Source: Adiantum capillus-veneris (taxonomy: Eukaryota; Streptophyta; Polypodiopsida; Polypodiales; Pteridaceae). From it: a DNA stretch of 64,000 bases. Under the pieces are notes generated by a model. That model ran no database searches, was not told where the DNA came from, and worked only from the letters and a program-made list of their open reading frames with translations. Below are positions 47,800 through 61,344 of the stretch, piece after piece. A program made the translations under genes and the position numbers. The stretch spans positions 12,608,648 through 12,672,647 of the forward strand of contig CM043969.1 in NCBI GenBank assembly GCA_014529385.2, given 5' to 3'. Numbering within the stretch: position 1 is the first letter of the stretch; each line of letters opens with the position of its first letter.

Positions 47800-50514
47800 G
47801 TGATTGGTGTTCCCTCAACCAGCGAATCTACACCAAGAAGATGTGATGCTTAGATTGGTGAATCTGCACTAATGCTGCCTATATCGGCGGATCTGCATTT
47901 ACCATTGTGAATAGATTTGTAATTTGTTAATGTGCTACCTAAATTGGTGGATCGGCACAGATAATTGGTGTTGCCTAAATCGGCGAATCTACACCAAGAC
48001 GAGCATTTACACACTGCCTAAATCGGCGGATCTGTGTGCATGTGACCAATGGACTAGGCAGGGCATAAAAATATAACATTTATCACAGGTGTAACAGCAA
48101 TGTGGAGCGTGTTTGAGTAGGGGGGTACTTACAAACTGTTGTTTACTATCCCAGAGTACCTTAGCTCACATGAGTAGCTGCATAGCTAAATCATCTCAAT
48201 GAAAATCCCAGGAGGGTATACTGTATTTGAAAAAAAAAAACCATTGTTGGCGCATGGAGAGAGGTACAAGTGCTGCACCTAGCAAAATTACACCAAAGTA
48301 TAGCTAAAAGATTCAAAATGTGTTAGTGAGGTTAATAATTGGTCATGAACTTGTAATGACAACTATAGAAGGGATTAATATACAATTAAGACAAATGTGA
48401 GACAATTGAACAGAAAGGAAATTTTTGCAGTTCTAATTAAATAGCATAGGTCAACTAGTGTCACTAACCAAAAAATACAAGAACGAAGTGCGAGTTATTG
48501 CAGAGCAACTTGTGCTTAGGCAGTTGTAGACAAGAGAGTTAGCATACTTAACAAATGAAGTGCTTATTAAGAGGTTAGGTTAGATAGTACCTTCTAAGTC
48601 CATTAGTCTTGGTTCTTTCTATACAAATATGAACTTGACATATAAAAGTAGGAAAGGAATTATCTTGCTCGAGAGGGTGGTCTATGGTACTGAGCAAGGA
48701 TTGAGATTGAAAAGGTTAGCAGTGTCACTACTTGTAGCTTTCGAATCGTGAAGTAACTAATGACAATTGTGTTGAGTTTGGTGAGCTCTATCAAAGAAAA
48801 CCATAGAAAGATAAAAATATAACAATATTAAGAAGTTTTTGACTATCATTTGTAACAAAATTTAATAAAAAACCAATATTTGTGCCCATCAAATAGAATA
48901 ACTTAATGTTTAAAAGCTTTATTAAAGACTACTATGGTCATATTCGATCGTAATGTCATTCCAACTTTTTGGTCGAAGGTCAAACACATATGTGGTGCTG
49001 TATCATAGACTCCTGGCACAAACAATGAGAACATACCAAAGACTAGTAAATTGTGTTCATCTGTGACTACTTTCACTACGTCCTTCAAAAAACACTTGAA
49101 TATTACAGAGAGAGTGTATTCAAGTCAAAAGTAAACCACAACAACGTCTAGACTAATAAGATTGCATTTTTGTTAGGCGTGCGTCTTATCTTTTCTATTG
49201 CATCATTCTAAAGATGGTCAGGATCTTCAGTCTCCCTAGTCTTGGCGTCGATCGAGACAAATGGTTGAAGGCAATGTCAATTCTAGGTGCTCAAAATTGA
49301 GGCCTTGGCCTTCGAACTTGTCTATACTATCTTCGGGGGCACGTTTAAATTATCTTCTTTGTCCATGGCGGCTTGCAACTTACTTGGCAAATTAAATATC
49401 CCACGCATGTGAAAAAAAACCCGAAGAACATATCAGATGTCACTAGTGGTGGGAGGGTAAACTTGCATGGTTCTCGTGATCTGGGCGAGTTGGAAAGAAG
49501 GGAAACGGCGTGATGAGGATGCACTCCAAGTACGTAGCTCTCGTATTGACTTCAATTTCCCTACCATGGATAGCTGAATAGACAAGTCTGGTATCCCTCC
49601 AGACGAGACATGAAAGTGCATGATTAAAAATAGATGAATAAGTAAATATAAGTCTCATTTGTAATCTGCGAAGCGATACCAATTGAAACATAATTTCCAG
49701 TCTTATGGGAGCGATCTACAAGAGATTTTGCATGTCGAATGAGATCAGGGAGGGGGAGGTGGGTTGAGAGAGAGAAACTAAATGAAATAAAATGAAATGG
49801 TATATATTAAACGGCTACAAAAATCCAAAATCACCCATGAGTAATGAGATCAAATTGAGACAATCCTTAATCCTTGTGGATCTAATGCAATGTTTGGGTA
49901 CAAAATCAAATGAAGTAAAGTGAAGTACTTAAGAATAAGACTAAAACTATAAAAATAATAATCCTAAGATCGTTTATTGAAATCAGCTTCATCCTCTTCA
50001 AGTCTGTTGTCCGAGAAAATATCACAGCAGTCGCTGATGAGCGTCGTTAATGTCCGCCTCTGTAAGCAGTCGACCTGTGGAAGAGAGAGCCAAGAAGGTT
50101 CTGTGTATGATGGAAGCATGCGGGATGAGGGATCTTTACATGGGACTTCAAATCCTAATGCGACGAGTTTGCAAGAAGGAAGGTGGGTCTTTGTTCTGCA
50201 CACAGCAATCTTCTATAGCAATATGATAATGGCTTGTCATCTACAACTAGCAAGACCGGCAGCTTCTTTTGCAACTATCTCCTGGTAGAAGGTGAGGGCA
50301 AAGCTAGGTCCTCTTCATCCTCCATAGTATCAATGGCAGCACCACGGCTGGAAGGAATAAACAAGCCATGGGGAGGTGCTACGAGCGTGACGTCAACTAC
50401 TACGCTGCCAATGTGGTGCTCTACAGAGCTGTGGCTCGTTTGCCTCACGATCGTAGAAGATGGGCTCTATGATTCTCTGTTGCAAAGGGCAAGGCATCGA
50501 GCATGGAGATCGCA

Positions 50515-50585
<71 letters not shown>

Positions 50586-52034
50586 AACTCTGTTTGGTGG
50601 GGCTGTAGAGACAGAGACAGATTAGAGAGACGGCCGGTACTTGTTGTGTGGGTGTGGGCGCCGACATGCGTACCCTGCGATAGGTGGTGGTGATTGTGGG
50701 CAGCTCATGACTGCGTGGGTATGTTGGTAGACGACAGCCACATGGAGTGGAGAAAGAGAGGGAGTAAGGTTTGGTTTTGATTAGCTGGTGATTGAGAGCC
50801 AAAAAGGAAAAAAAATGAGGGAATGGTGGGCGAGTGTCGTTGAGAAGAGTCCAAAAGGGTCGGCTGCATGCGTGTGTTTTTGTTCACAAACGAGAGAGGG
50901 AGTTTAACGAGAGAGGAAGTCGGCACTTGAGAGTGGGTGTGTGTCAAAAAAAAAAAATGAAAAGCCTGCATGGGTGGTGCACAATGGATGGCGATTGGAG
51001 TACGCAGAGGGAGAAGAAGAGAGAGAACGGCAGTCGAAAGAGAGATTTTGCATGGCATGCGAAGTAAGGAAACTGTATGTCATAGTTGGTGCGTGCTGGT
51101 GAGTTGCATGGCGGTAGGAGATTTGAGAACGTCTAGTTGGGAGTTGGTCTGCGAGTGGGGTTAGCAGCCGATCAGGTCAGCCCACGTGTGTGTGTGTTCT
51201 TTGCTCACAGATAGGTGGCCAAGCGACGTTCAGTTTGCCAGTGCATGCGGGCCAGGTTAGGAGTGTGTGCATGATGAACATCGGCTCTTGCCACCATCCG
51301 CAGTCAATTTCCATCAATAACACTCCACTCCAGAGTCGGTGAGTAGGCGGACCATGCATGGTGAGGAGGGTGGCAACCCAAAAAATTCGAGGGAGGGAGA
51401 TGCAGTCTCGCGGACAGGTCCGCCTTGGTGGTGCGTCGTGAAGCCTGGACTGGAAGCATGGCGGATCCGTGCAGGGGGAAAAGGGGTTGTCGTCCCCATG
51501 CAGATGACAGGCAATAAAGATATAAAAGAAAAACAAATCTTGGAGGTGGCTCCCACAGAGTGGGGTCGATTCTTGGGACAACTTAAAATTGTCAAAGATT
51601 TTTCTGGATCTCTGATTCCTTGTTAAACAAAATTGTACCTTACCAGACGGTGCTAAAGTTTCTCAGCTTCTTACTTCTTTCCTCATGCGGTTAAATCCGC
51701 TCTAATGCTCTATCTAACCTTGCACGGTTAGTGGCGCAAACCTATATAAGTCAGCCTTATGCAATTAACCCACAATTAGATAGTCTATTACTATGCTATT
51801 TCCTAATGGTCTAGGCTCAACCCTTCTGTTTTAACAAATTAAAGAATAATACATAATCGACATCATTCACCAATGCATTGTTATGCTCTTTTTGTGTACT
51901 TGCACTCGATACTGTACTAGGCAAGCCCTTATGAATAAAGTGTAATTTCATGTACAAAAACAACGAAAAGACTTATCGTTGAGGTTTATTGTTTCCATAG
52001 CTTTGGTTATTGCAAGTCCGAGAACTTATCCAGA

Positions 52035-52046
52035 GCTCTGATACCA
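52035..52046 (-). other. Primer binding site, initiator tRNA-Met
   Basis: The minus strand reads TGGTATCAGAGC, the standard plant initiator-Met primer site, one base inside the LTR end at 52048. Confidence 0.92.
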
Positions 52047-52047
52047 T

Positions 52048-52534
52048 TGCTACAATCGGAAGCCTGGCTGCCCTGCAAAATACTTGAAATAGCACATAGC
52101 AAGACAAAAATGAATAAATCTACGTACCTGTCGACTCACGCAAATCCATAATTGAGCACAACACAAACAGCGAGGGAAAGAGAGCGGGAGAGAGCAAGAG
52201 AGCGTGTGTAGGTGCACCTCCTAGAGCGGAGTGCTACGCCTAGCACGACGAGAGAGAAGAGAGGAGGGAAGAGAAGAATAAGAGGACGCTGGGTGCAATC
52301 TCTCCCTGTGCAAGAGTGACCATTTCCCTCTTGCACGTATTTCATTTATAGATTTCTTAAATGGTCAAACTGGTTACAAACTGACCGGCCGGTCATAAAT
52401 GGCCAAAGCTCATAAAGAGCACTTGAATAATCAAATATACATAAATTATAATATCCCTCTACATAATCCATTATTTGCTAATGCTTTTGCCACCTGTCAA
52501 CTGTAATAAATGGATAAATATCAATTCCATAACA
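52048..52534 (-). repeat. 5' LTR of the 46.9-52.5 kb element
   Basis: On the minus strand it starts TGTTATGGAATTG and ends GATTGTAGCA (TG...CA). It is adjacent to the primer site and followed outside by the CAACA target duplication. Confidence 0.9.
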
Positions 52535-52539
52535 CAACA

Positions 52540-54224
52540 AGTCTGTGGTGGTTCAAAATTCCTACTAGCCGGGGAGCGCAGAAGTGATGTAGATTGGTGG
52601 ATATCATCAGATGCAATGTTATGTTGTGTATGCCAATTGGAGAGTCCTGGGTCAACCGTTTCAAGGTTTTTATGTGCTTGTCAACAACTATCTCAAACCT
52701 CATTAATCGGATTCTACGGCAGGCTTGTGACTCAAGAATGATGGCGATGGATGGCGGTCAAAGTGGTTGGAGTCTCTCCCATGGTATGGTGCCTTTTATG
52801 GTAAGCTAAACAAAATTGAAGTGGATTTTGGACACGAGGCACAAGCTGGGGTACGTGTACTCGTGAAGGAACAGGAGTTCAATCAGAGCTTTTTTTGGCA
52901 GCTCTCGTCAAGGGCATGCATGGCGGTGTGAAGGGCTGCTTTAGTGCAATTTTTTTAAAGCATGCAAAAAAGCTGGGCAAAAAGGGAGAGGTGATGGAGG
53001 ATTTTGGGGGCAGTAGTACAGAGAGGACTAGGGTCAAGTTGGGGGAAGCTCTAGAGAGCACTGCAGAGGGCACCGCCTCGAGGTGAGCAGGTGGCAAAGC
53101 ACGAGGGCAAGGTGGTAAGCAGCTATGGAAGCTATTGATGTGGCCACCATATAACAAGGAGGGTCACTGGGGGAGGCTGTTATTGGCAACCGGGGGAGGC
53201 CGTTAAGTTATAGAGGAGGCCGGAATAGAAGGTTGCTAGATGTGAAGTGTTGAGCACTGCAAAGAAGGAAAGTATATACAAGACTACGTCCTGGAGGAGG
53301 AGCCGAGCAGAAGGGAGAGCATTGTATGCAAGAAATTGAAGTGCATAGCGGACAGCAGCAAGAGGGAGTTGGTGAGAAAGAGTAGAAGATTGCTGGGTCA
53401 AGAGCAAAAGGTTGGAGTTGAAGGAGCCCGTGGGCAGTTGGTTTGCAAAGCAACAATGGCTCTGTGAACCGTTGGAGTCTACTGTAGAAGCCCACCAATA
53501 GTTGTGTAGTATTGGAGGTCTTAAACGGGCCTGATGACTTGAAGAGAGGTACCATAGAGGAGATGGGAGCGCTGTAGAGGAGGGGGCTGCTTGGTATGTG
53601 AAACATAGCGCTGCAAAGGGCTCATGTGAAGTGGTGCCAATTGGTAACATAAAAAGCAAGCCCGTGAGCGGTTGATAGGGAGGATCCACCGCTGCAAACT
53701 GAGTCGCCTTCATGAAATAGTCAGGGAGCTTGGCCATCAGTATTTGAAGAGATGAAAGGAGCTACAAAGGTTCTTTCTATATCAAATGGGGAGGGCAAAA
53801 GACAAAGAAGCCACGAGTCAAACTAGCATCAAAAGAGGGGGATCATAGGCATGCTTGCAGTATCATCATTGTACGCACTATTGTGGAAACGTCTACCTAG
53901 ATATTGGTCCAAGAGGTTCTCAAATCAATGTGAATTTTCTCTCTAGCTATTGTATCCAATGATGTGTCGAGTACATGAACAATTGTCGTGTGGATATTGG
54001 TGTGTGCAGTTGGGGATGGTTGGGTACGGGCAGAGGCAATAGTTATTTCCAGATTGTGTGTCGAGATGTGTGTTTTCTAGGGGATAGGGTGTTGTGGAAT
54101 CAATGGTCTAAAGAGAGGCATTCGAGTTGTGGGCTGGGTGTTTTCCCATTTCCCCATGTCCTTCTTGTGGTGCCCCCATTGAAGATCCACTGATAGCTTC
54201 ATTACAAAGTGTTAGTGAATCAAG
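52540..54224. other. Stretch without a supported gene
   Basis: The minus ORF 53180-53737 (185 codons) overlaps a second frame and is not recognised. The sequence is probably repeat-derived, but no partner was found in the window. Confidence 0.3.
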
Positions 54225-54470
54225 ATGAAGCAGGAATTTGGTCCGGTGTTCAAGGGAGATGAAGATGCAGACAATTGGATTGCCGATTTTTAGTTATTTA
54301 TGCTCACAATATTGTGGATGCCAGGTGATGAAGCAAAGCTCCAAACCCTACCTTTAATGTTGCTTGGTAAAGCAAAAGCTTGGTTCATTGGCTTAGAAGA
54401 TACACACAAGCATAATTGGATTGGATTTCCTGAGCAATTTCTACAAAGGTATCGAAAGGTGATGTTGGTT
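54225..54470 (+). pseudogene. Retrotransposon gag fragment
   Basis: From ATG 54225 the frame gives VFKGDEDADNWIADF, then a TAG at 54291, then LFMLTILWMPGDEAKLQTL and GKAKAWFIGLEDTHKHNWIG. This is the core of the Retrotrans_gag domain (a W after the FxG start, then the AxxWF and W...F spacing). About 80 residues remain. It is on the opposite strand to the flanking LARDs, so it belongs to another element. Confidence 0.75.
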
Positions 54471-57045
54471 TCCGACACCCTCTCCATTTACTCTCCTTCT
54501 AACTGCCTTGATCTACCTCCCTCTCTATACCCTCTCTACCTTAACTTTAGAGATAGAGGTGTGTATATTAAGTATAGGGAGACTAGTAGCCTATACCTAG
54601 ATCTAATAGTAATGGTCAAAGTGAGTACAAACTATTCGGACGGTCATAAATGGCCAAAGTATATATATCTGTTCACATAGGCTTAGATCGATCAAGCCTT
54701 TTCCACCTAACAATTGCCATAAATAGTAAAATATCAATTCGATAACATACCTCTCCGTTGGAAAGCAATTGTCCTTAGTTGCAAAGATAAAAAATGTTCA
54801 AACGATACTTGCCAAAAAAAGTGATTAGAAATCTGTGTAAAAAATAGCACATAGTAAAAGAGAAAAAAATTAAAATAAAATAATGAAACTAAACAACATT
54901 GCTTATGCTAGCTGTCATCCACATACTACCTATTCTAGTGTCCCATACCACTAGAATAAGCAGTATATGTCATACCCTAATGAATCAGGAAATCATTGGT
55001 CACACACTCATCAGTCTCAAGTCCAATTCCATAAATACTATCGCGATAGAAAACCATCGTATACCAATTCGATATCCAAATCCAAATATTCTTCATTTTG
55101 TATACCCGGGTAACAAAATCACACCAGTTACAGTGGTGGCTAGCCACTGTAGCATGATTTTGTGATTGGTGTTGCTTAAATCGGCGAATCTACAGTAATG
55201 CTGCATAAAATGGCGTATCTGCATTTAGATTTGTGAGTTCACATTTTATCGGTGTGCTGTCTAAATTGGGGAATCTACACCATGATGAGCATTTACACAC
55301 AGCCTAAACCTGTAAATTTGTGTGCTTCTGACCAATGGACTAGACAGACATAAAAATTTCAAAAGATTTACCTGGTACCAGTGTGGAGTATGTTGAAATG
55401 CTAAAGTGAATACCCAATATTGATGATTATCCCAAATCAAGGGAAGGTTTCTTTTATGGAAATGGTAGTAGCCAAACTGATAATCAAGCCATATCAGTTG
55501 AGACTGTATACTTGTATTTTCTGCCTGCTTTGTGAAAAGTATTAGCCTTCAGAAGGAAGTCTCCAAATATCAGAAATTATATTCTATGCCGATGCATATA
55601 ATATTTAATTAACATTACTTTAAAGATTCTAAGGTCTAAAAGATCATGCCAAGCTCTCAATTGTCACTGATTGCTATAAATGTTACACAACTATTTAAAA
55701 ACCACAAACGGAAGCATGAGAAAGAAGAGAACAACAACTAACAAGGTAGCATGTTGGCAATAAGTTCCTTATATATGAAGTATCTTATCCGTGTAAGATC
55801 TTGGATGAAATAGAGTAGTGAGGATGTGTGTGTGTGGATGATTCTTCAAACAATTAATATTTTCTTAGACCCAGTGTGAGTTATATGAATAGGTGTAAAG
55901 GTGGGTCATCCAAGGTAGAAGCTTCGTAGTCAAGTACCAAAACTTTTGTTCATCTATTTATTAGCTAATCAACATACAAGTCAACAAAGGTCACAAGTGT
56001 AGACAGAGAGTATATAATTCTTGTAAAAATTTAAAAAAAATTAATTGCATGTGAGAGTGTCAGGATTGGCAATTATTACGTTATTTTGGAATATCGACAT
56101 CACAATACAAAACTAGGGAGCAAGGCTCAATTTCTACAAGCAATCAATTAAACAAAACACTTACCAATACCTTGGATAAATTTTGTCTAAATTTGAAGCA
56201 AAACATGTGTGTGATCTATATTGGTTTGATTAGCAACGAAGAATTTTCACACTTAATTGCTAACAATAAGCTTCAGGTGTTCATATAAGCGCCTTGACCA
56301 TTACTCAATAAACATGTTCTTAATTAATTTGAATTAATTAGGACTAGCATATTCTACACATGGTCTAAAGACAAAATAATACTATGATTACTTGTCAAAG
56401 ACTCTATGCGCCTACTCATTCAACCCACAACATTGAACCATTTAGCCTAATTTCAATTGAAAAAGCAAGCTGTAAGTAGGGGTTGAGAGACACGAAAGCA
56501 TTCAAGACTACAATTTTGACTCCAACATGTTGCGCTTCAAAATTTTTCAGGATGGTTTGAGATAAATACGCAAGTGTCACCTCTATAATATGTAGCTAAG
56601 GATGTTTGGATGATTGGGACTAGAATTAGCATTCATATAAGGGGTATGGATCAAAAGACAAGGTGAGGTCTACTAACATATGCTGGAGTGGATCAAGGGT
56701 ACATGGACCTGCATCATTATCCCCTATGGGATTTGGACCATCATGTTGACTATAGTATCCCAAAAGTCATCGTTTTTTCTTGCGAGATTGAGGAGTCTTG
56801 AATACAAAGGTAGAGCCCTCAAAAGGATGATGCCGATGGTGAGGTTGAAAACCATGTATCTATAAGAAGCTTGTATGGCCTAGTTCATCGTGATGTAAAG
56901 AGTGCAATCTGGTATCTGAGGCGGTCTAAAAAAATAGTTGAATTGTGGAAGTCATTGGAGGGGTAGACCATATGGTGCAACAAACTCAGAATTTACATTG
57001 ATCATCATCATCGACCATCACTCAAAAGGGTAGGGAGGGAGGGGA

Positions 57046-57112
<67 letters not shown>

Positions 57113-58190
57113 GAAATGAAATATTATATTAAAAGTCTTCAAAAGGCCAAAATTAAATATGAGTCCAAATGATACAATCCTTGTGAATATAGTCCAATGC
57201 CTAGGTACAAAAATAAAATGAAGTAAAGTGAAAGATGGGAAGACTAAAACGTTGCCCAAGAAAGTACTGCAATGGTCCCCGAAGAGCTTTCTGAATGTTC
57301 ATTGCTGTAAGGAATCATAGTGGGAGTGTGAAGAGAGAGAGTGAAATGAAAAGAAAAGTCCTATGGGACCAAACCGATATAATACTTATGGATTCAATAC
57401 AATGTTTGGGTATAAAATAAAATGAATTAAAATAGAGGTTGAAATGAACTTAATGTCTGAGGATGGTTGGCATCGGGTGTTGTCTGTGAAAGGATGGCCA
57501 GGGCACTGCAGAGCTTCGTCAAAGTCCACCTTAGTAAGTAGTCGGCGGGGAAGCGCCATAGTTGTGGGAGAAGCAGATGTAGTAGACGAGAGGGAGAGCA
57601 AGAGGTTGCGGCTGCATACTCCAAGAAGTTCAGTAGATGTCAGTGGTTGGAGAGCTACACTCTATTTTAAGTGGTTGCATGTGCAATGACAAGAGTTTCT
57701 CTGTGAAAAGCAACACTAGAAATAGTTGCCACTAGCTAGGGTGGCACACCACTAGAGCATGGGATGCTCCAACCTCATATTTGGGTTGATAGGTGCACGC
57801 ACGATTGATGGATATCGTCGATTAGCATGAGTGGGAGTTGTCACTATCCCTGTGATGAGAGATCAGAGAGCTGCCAGCATTGAGAGGTTGTGGATTTCAT
57901 GCAAGAGGCTGCTATGCTTGGTGAAAGGGAGTCAAGTTGACTAGAGCTAGGATTGAGAGACAAGGTTTGTGTGCATGTGTGGCCGCCAGTTGGCCAAATA
58001 ATTTAAAAAAACAATTTTTTGGGTGGAATCGAAGGAGTGAGAGATAGAAAAAATACTGACAATAGTGAGTGGAAGGAGAGGTAGAGGTAGAGAGAGATCC
58101 GATGGGGTGCTGGCGCCAATAGCAAACGAGGGGGGAGAGAGAGAGAGAGAGAGAAAGAAAGCGAGACTGTAGAGGGGGATGACGTGACGG

Positions 58191-58232
<42 letters not shown>

Positions 58233-58315
58233 CACAGCCTTGAACCCCGCGAATGCAGCATGGTGGCAGTTAATCGTGCAATGGGATAGTGACTTGCACT
58301 TATAGTGTTGTGGTT

Positions 58316-58352
<37 letters not shown>

Positions 58353-59080
58353 TGTCAAGTAGCTGGGTTCTCTTGTTTGTTGCAGACTCGTGGTCTCCAT
58401 CATGCAATAGTCATCTGCACCTCGTTCTGGCATTCCATTACAGTCGGCTGCGAGTGATGGTGAGACTCGGCCAAGCAGTGCGTGTCAGTCCTTTCCTGCT
58501 CCTCCTGCTTCAAGTCATTCAGCGCTGTGCTGCAACATCGACAAATGGCTGTCCTCCTCTATAGCATCATTTTTTAAAATAATAATGCTATTTATGTTTT
58601 GATTACTATGGGGTTGTTTCTTCTGGCCGCTAGTCAAAGTACTGGGATTCAATCCAAGGGGCTCTAGGAATAAGTTCGTCGATTCCGAAGTATCGCCACT
58701 CTGCTCTACTCCATGAAATATCTTCAACCTAATTATTTATACTCTCCTTAATTATATACAATCCTACATGCACCTTACCATTATATTCACAATTATATCG
58801 ATATTGATCTAGTGCTCATTGGTGTATACTTATGGAGACCATTCAAGCTTTAAATGCAATATAAAGTTAAGATTTCTATTATCCTAATCGGATCTTTTAC
58901 TAGCAAGTGATAACAAGGAGTAATAAAATATAAAATTAAATGAAATAGAAAAGAATTTAATTAAATGCACTTATTTCTGGTGAAAAATCGCATAATTCCA
59001 CGTTCTTGAGAGAAATCATGTCGATTATGATTGGGTTTTTTTAAATATGTATAAAACAATTAACCAAGAGCATAGCTTGA

Positions 59081-59092
59081 GCTCTGATACCA
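59081..59092 (-). other. Primer binding site, initiator tRNA-Met
   Basis: The minus strand reads TGGTATCAGAGC, one base inside the LTR end at 59094. Confidence 0.9.
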
Positions 59093-59093
59093 C

Positions 59094-59589
59094 TGTTAAA
59101 AATGGGAGCGTGAAAAGCCTTGCAAATATACCAAAATAACACGTTGCAAGCCATAGCAAACAAATCTGCATACCTGACAACTCGTACAAATCCATAGTCG
59201 AGCTAAATGGGAGTAGAGAGAGAGAGAGAGAGAGAGACAGAGAACAAGATAGAGCGAGAGAGAGCGTGCGGTGCACCTCCTAGAGCGGAGTGCTAGGCCG
59301 GCACGGAAAGAGAGAAGAGAGAAAAGGAGAGAAGACGACACAAGCACTGGGTGCAATCTCTCTTTGTGCAAGAGTGACCATTTTCCTCTTGCACGTATTT
59401 GATTTATAGATTTCTTGAATGGTCAAAGAGTAAAAACTGGCCAGCCAGTCATAAATGGCCAAAGCTCATAAAAGAGCACTTGAATAATATAATGTACATA
59501 AAATATATATATCCGTTTACATAGGCCTAAATCAGTCAAGCCTTCCACCTGTCAGCTTCCATAAATAGTAAAATATCAATTCCATAACA
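59094..59589 (-). repeat. 5' LTR of the second LARD-like element
   Basis: It is 496 bp and similar to 52048-52534. On the minus strand it starts TGTTATGGAATTG and ends TTTTTAACA. Confidence 0.85.
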
Positions 59590-60465
59590 CTGACTTCAAC
59601 ATAGACAACCACACCATAGAGTGATTCATGCCAGTCGATAAGCATGTTCAATTTTGTTAGCTTCTCAGCTAACAAAATCCAGAGAAAGAGCATCAAAAGC
59701 CACTCATTTTTGTAAATCCAGTTGATTGAATTAAATCTCTTTGTATTACTGAGAAATCCTATAAAGTCCACAAAGCCATTATAATACTATTGATTTCCAA
59801 TGAGTCTAGACGGATTGAGGGCCTCCAAGTCTGTAATTGTATACACTTTTTAAGCTTTGTATTGAGCCCAAATAGCTAGGAATCCATTCTTTGAACCGTG
59901 GCTAAGGTATAAAAGCCAACTTTTGTAATAAAAAACCTAAGTTTTTGGATAATGAAAGTAAGCGTTTTTTTTGCAAAAGCTCAACATGAGTCTATTATTT
60001 CTTTGAATCTTTGTGTCTCTCTCGTACGGTGTTGCATTGCTAGTCCGCGTATACCAACGCATTTGTAGGTGAAAGCTCTTCCATTTAACGTAAGTTTCTT
60101 GCGATGAAAGTGTGTTTTTAGTCGTACTTTCTTAAAGCTGATTTTGCTTCCTATGCTCAATACACGCACCAAAATTGGTATTTGAACTTAGGAATAGGTA
60201 GAGCACGTCTAGAGGAAGTTGGAGAGTGCTTTGGCCGCCAAAAACCGACTGATCTAAAATAGGTTGTTTATCTTAGGTGCGGTTTTTTTTTAGTGTCAAA
60301 AATCATGTTTGAGTACATGAGAGCATTAAGCATACTCTGCTTGTACTAGGCATAATGTTTCATTGCATTCGGAGACTCATAGCTATGCCAAATCATCGGA
60401 TCAAGCTTGAGGTAAGGAAAGTAGCTTTTGATGGTCTGACAAAAATTTGAGACTGAGATAGGTAG
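59590..60465. other. Stretch without a supported gene
   Basis: Short ORFs only (79 codons minus at 59532-59771). It lies between the second LARD and the CACTA end. Confidence 0.35.
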
Positions 60466-60484
60466 CACTACAAGAGGCTATTCA

Positions 60485-60612
60485 TATTAGCGACGCTCAC
60501 ACAGCGACGCTAAAAATAAAATAATCCCGGCGTCGCTATGAGCGTCGCTATAAGCGTCGCAAATTTACAAGTAAATTTGCGACGCTCATAGCGACTCTCA
60601 TAGCGACGCCGA
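60485..60612. repeat. CACTA subterminal repeat cluster with foldback
   Basis: At least nine GCGACGC/GCGTCGC motifs occur here. GCGTCGCAAATTTAC is followed after two bases by its reverse complement GTAAATTTGCGACGC, and the pairing continues outward. Such motifs are binding sites for the accessory transposase in characterised CACTA elements. Confidence 0.85.
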
Positions 60613-60732
60613 CCGGGCTAAAAAAGATAACAGAGAGCGCCCAAAAACTCAGATCTCAGATCTGAGTTTTTCGGCGCCCTCAAGCAAGGAGCAGGTAACG
60701 CTCTCCCTCTCTCTCTCTCTCTCTTTCTTCTC

Positions 60733-60765
<33 letters not shown>

Positions 60766-60835
60766 AGAGGAAGGAGAGCCAGGTATGCTCCTTCCCTCTC
60801 CTCATTCTCATGTTCCCTTCCCCTCTTTCTCTCTC

Positions 60836-60868
<33 letters not shown>

Positions 60869-60875
60869 TAGTGTT

Positions 60876-60927
<52 letters not shown>

Positions 60928-60984
60928 TACAAACATAAACAAAAACGCACACACACATACATAAACAAAGAATGACACACACAT

Positions 60985-61145
60985 TCAGAGAGGAAAAGAG
61001 AGAGAGAGCATGCATAAACAAAAAACGCACACATTGAGAGAGGAAAAGAGAGAGAGAATATGCATAAACAAAAAACGCACACATTGAGAGAGGAAAAGAG
61101 AGAGAAAACATGCATAAACAAAAAAACGCACACACATTGAGAGAG
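60985..61145. repeat. 50-bp minisatellite, just over three copies
   Basis: AGGAAAAGAGAGAGA occurs at 60991, 61041 and 61091, each followed by TGCATAAACAAAAAACGCAC. It keeps a minus-strand frame open by chance. Confidence 0.85.
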
Positions 61146-61199
61146 AAAGAGAGAGAAACTAATTTAACGTCGTAGGAAACTAATTAAAATTAAAAGACC

Positions 61200-61270
61200 T
61201 AAAGATCTAACCGACGAGGAGTTGAACTCAAGACCTATTATTCAAGAGGGAAATGGCATAACCAATCTAT
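61200..61270 (-). other. tRNA-like fragment
   Basis: The minus strand has ATAGATTGGTTATGCC (A-box-like) and GAGTTCAACTCC (B-box-like) at tRNA spacing. No closed acceptor stem was found, so it may be a tRNA-derived SINE piece. Confidence 0.3.
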
Positions 61271-61344
61271 CATACTTGGCATGGGTGATAGAAAGGTTAG
61301 ACCATTTATCTCTTTTTATTGGCACACACATCCACACACGCGTA

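Larger units (their letters stand above)
46892..52534 (-). mobile_element. Complete non-autonomous LTR retrotransposon (LARD-like)
   Basis: Two LTRs of 487 bp (46892-47378 and 52048-52534) are highly similar and oriented for minus-strand transcription. CAACA flanks both outer ends (46887-46891 and 52535-52539), a perfect 5-bp target duplication. A primer site lies inside the right LTR and a purine tract (AACGGAGAGGTA) inside the left one. The 4.67-kb interior has no gag, protease, RT or integrase motif; its longest ORFs are about 134 codons and unrelated to retroelements. It contains a (GA)n tract at about 50518-50586 and a cluster of AAATCGGCGAATCT-like repeats at 47815-48040. Replication would need proteins from another element. 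Confidence 0.88.
54605..59589 (-). mobile_element. Second LARD-like element, left LTR truncated
   Basis: The right LTR (59094-59589), primer site (59081-59092), interior and the start of the left LTR (54605-54747) follow the plan of the 46.9-52.5-kb element. 54748-55350 matches 47379-48060 (purine tract, hairpin, ATCGGCG repeats), and 57110-57430 matches about 49790-49970. Only about 143 bp of the left LTR remain, and the join at 54605 lies beside a foreign segment. The interior has a (GA)n tract (57050-57109), (GT)n (58195-58229) and (GA)n (58319-58350), but no retroelement protein. Confidence 0.8.

Noticed and set aside
53180-53737. 185-codon minus-strand ORF
   Set aside because: It overlaps another open frame, has no recognisable motif, and its composition follows the local base composition.
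60680-61135. 151-codon minus-strand ORF rich in Cys, Val and Ser-Leu
   Set aside because: It is open only because it is made of CT, CA and GA runs and a 50-bp minisatellite.
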